A stretch of 64,000 nt of DNA from Paenibacillus harenae DSM 16969 (GTDB taxonomy: Bacteria > Bacillota > Bacilli > Paenibacillales > Paenibacillaceae). The notes under the pieces are model-generated. The model worked only from the letters and a program-made list of their open reading frames with translations. It made no database searches and was not told the origin of the DNA. A program made the position numbers and the translations under genes. The stretch spans positions 1-64,000 of the forward strand of contig NZ_KE383843.1 in assembly GCF_000422465.1 (NCBI RefSeq), written 5' to 3'. Positions 62,796-64,000 of the stretch are shown in pieces. How positions within the stretch are numbered: the stretch's first letter is position 1; every line of letters starts with the position of its first letter.

Positions 62796-64000
62796 TTACT
62801 TTTTATTTGATTGCATGGTCCTGTAGATTTTCACATTTTCCTCCATAACAGCCTGCCCGCCTGCTGCCATATACTCTGCAACCAGTTTATCATACAAACT
62901 GTCGAATTCTGAAGGATTAACGTAAATAAGTTTATCCGTCATCTGTTTGCTCATATCACCAAGTGTTTTGCCAAACTTAATGTTGGACTCATTTGGCGTA
63001 TCGAAGAAGTATTGTGTGTAAGTGTCCGTAGTATTGATTTTGTATGCTTCTTCTGCAACCTCTTCCATTCCAGGAAACACTGATGATAAAGCCTTGATAT
63101 TCTTCTCAGGGTCTCCCAGCTCCACACCATTGACAATCAATGTATAATCCAGATTCAGATAGGCGGTTTGCATATTGTCCCCAGTTTGATTGATAACCTG
63201 CGGAATACCATTAACCATCTTGTGATTAACCCCTTCCTCACCGTATTGCAGGAAGAATAACACTTCGGGGCTGGACATCCAATTCAGGTATTTAATGGCC
63301 AGCTCTGCATTTTTACTGCTCTTGGGGATAAAAACAAATATTCCATTTTCATTGTAAGCGATTTTCTTGTATTTGCCTTCATAATTCAGGAAAGTGTCAA
63401 TCGGAATAAAGTTTGCTTCAGGCACATTTGCTTTTAACGGGTCACTAATATTTTGTCTAAACGCATAATCCCAGTTTGCACCGAAGAATCCGACTTTTCC
63501 GTTTGTAACGTCTGCATCCGCCTGCTGCATTGTTTTGTCCAAAGCAAAATCAGGGCTAAGTAATTTTTCATGATAGAGCTTGTTGAGGAACTTAAGTCCT
63601 TCCTTATTTCCAGGTCTCAGCCAAGTCGGAACTGTAACGAATTCTTCATCCGACTGCTCCCCCCAGAATGACTCCATTAAATTTCCTGTGCCATAGTTCA
63701 TACCGGTAGCTGCCAATCCCCAAGGGATAACTCCATCTACGCCTCCTGGATTTTTATCTCTGAAGGCAACTAAAGTATTATATAATTCATCTCGATTAGT
63801 AGGAAGCGGCATCCCCAGTTTATCGAGCCAATCCTTTCTAATAAACAAACCTGTCCATGCTAGTGCAGTCCTTTTAGCAGGTATTGCCATTTGTTTTCCG
63901 TCAAAAACTCCATATGAAAGAACTGTCTCACCCAAATATTCCGTTAATTCCTTACCGTGCTCGGCCAATAATTCATCCAGCTGCATAATGCCATTAACTT
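62796..64000 (-). CDS. Solute-binding protein of an oligosaccharide ABC importer (5' end outside window)
   Basis: At least 400 residues are visible; the frame stays open to the window edge (VNGIMQLDELL at the end), so the signal peptide and lipobox are outside and the internal Met at 63986 is not the start. The group-typical segments WTGLFIRKDWLDKLGMPLPT, NPGGVDGVIPWGLAATG and the long C-terminal lobe identify an LplA/YtcQ-type binding protein. Permease genes are presumably upstream beyond the window. A regulator/kinase pair follows. Confidence 0.88.
   Translation of the reverse strand, partial: VNGIMQLDELLAEHGKELTEYLGETVLSYGVFDGKQMAIPAKRTALAWTGLFIRKDWLDKLGMPLPTNRDELYNTLVAFRDKNPGGVDGVIPWGLAATGMNYGTGNLMESFWGEQSDEEFVTVPTWLRPGNKEGLKFLNKLYHEKLLSPDFALDKTMQQADADVTNGKVGFFGANWDYAFRQNISDPLKANVPEANFIPIDTFLNYEGKYKKIAYNENGIFVFIPKSSKNAELAIKYLNWMSSPEVLFFLQYGEEGVNHKMVNGIPQVINQTGDNMQTAYLNLDYTLIVNGVELGDPEKNIKALSSVFPGMEEVAEEAYKINTTDTYTQYFFDTPNESNIKFGKTLGDMSKQMTDKLIYVNPSEFDSLYDKLVAEYMAAGGQAVMEENVKIYRTMQSNKK

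Noticed and set aside
1-64000. tRNA, rRNA, CRISPR arrays, phage or insertion-sequence genes
   Set aside because: I looked for them on both strands and found no cloverleaf with conserved arms, no evenly spaced repeats and no transposase or integrase signatures.

Overview
The window looks like a chromosomal segment of a Paenibacillus-type, endospore-forming Firmicute. The evidence is a complete GerA/GerB/GerC-type germination operon, strong AGGAGG-type ribosome binding sites, lipobox solute-binding proteins, LplB/YtcP-type sugar permeases, and YesM/YesN-type sensor kinase and AraC-type response regulator pairs. I saw no rRNA, tRNA, CRISPR array, phage or insertion sequence. Nearly all of it is a Gram-positive glycan-utilisation locus, mostly on the minus strand.

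Layout. 1-6000: two tandem secreted GH9 enzymes (the first runs off the window) with near-identical catalytic cores and different C-terminal modules. 6055-7574: a GH95 fragment and an AraC-type regulator. 7884-12724 (+): sensor kinase, response regulator and a lone solute-binding lipoprotein. 12840-17343: the remnant of a glycosidase gene, then an LplB/YtcP/solute-binding importer. 17528-28952: two very large secreted multimodular proteins (alginate-lyase-like with three LamG modules; a 2332-residue protein of unrecognised catalytic family). 29192-38340: a cytoplasmic six-hairpin-type enzyme, an importer, and a regulator/kinase pair. 38521-49067: importer plus GH43, GH43-like, GH31 and GH95 enzymes without signal peptides. 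49258-52466: a third kinase/regulator pair. 52733-56645: germination operon with a small membrane protein. 56776-59202: degraded genes. 59396-64000: a fourth kinase/regulator pair and a truncated solute-binding protein.

How it fits together (inference): secreted GH9 and lyase-like enzymes with binding modules cut a plant-type polysaccharide outside the cell; lipoproteins and permeases import oligomers; cytoplasmic GH43, GH31 and GH95 enzymes remove side chains. No transport ATPase is encoded here, so the importers presumably share an MsmX-type ATPase from elsewhere. GH9 + GH31 (alpha-xylosidase-like) + GH95 + GH43 would suit a substituted beta-glucan such as fucosylated or arabinosylated xyloglucan; the lyase-like proteins suggest additional acidic substrates.

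The main discovery is a 40-bp operator found five times, always 19-20 bp from a TATAAT -10 box, at 2876, 6036, 6496, 13014 and 17279. It contains two TGTC/TGGC-type half-sites 21 bp apart, the usual geometry for AraC-family activators, and the adjacent AraC gene is the obvious candidate regulator. Two of the five copies now drive only gene stumps, so the locus has lost enzymes while keeping their promoters. CcpA (cre) -like sites sit just downstream of the two GH9 promoters.
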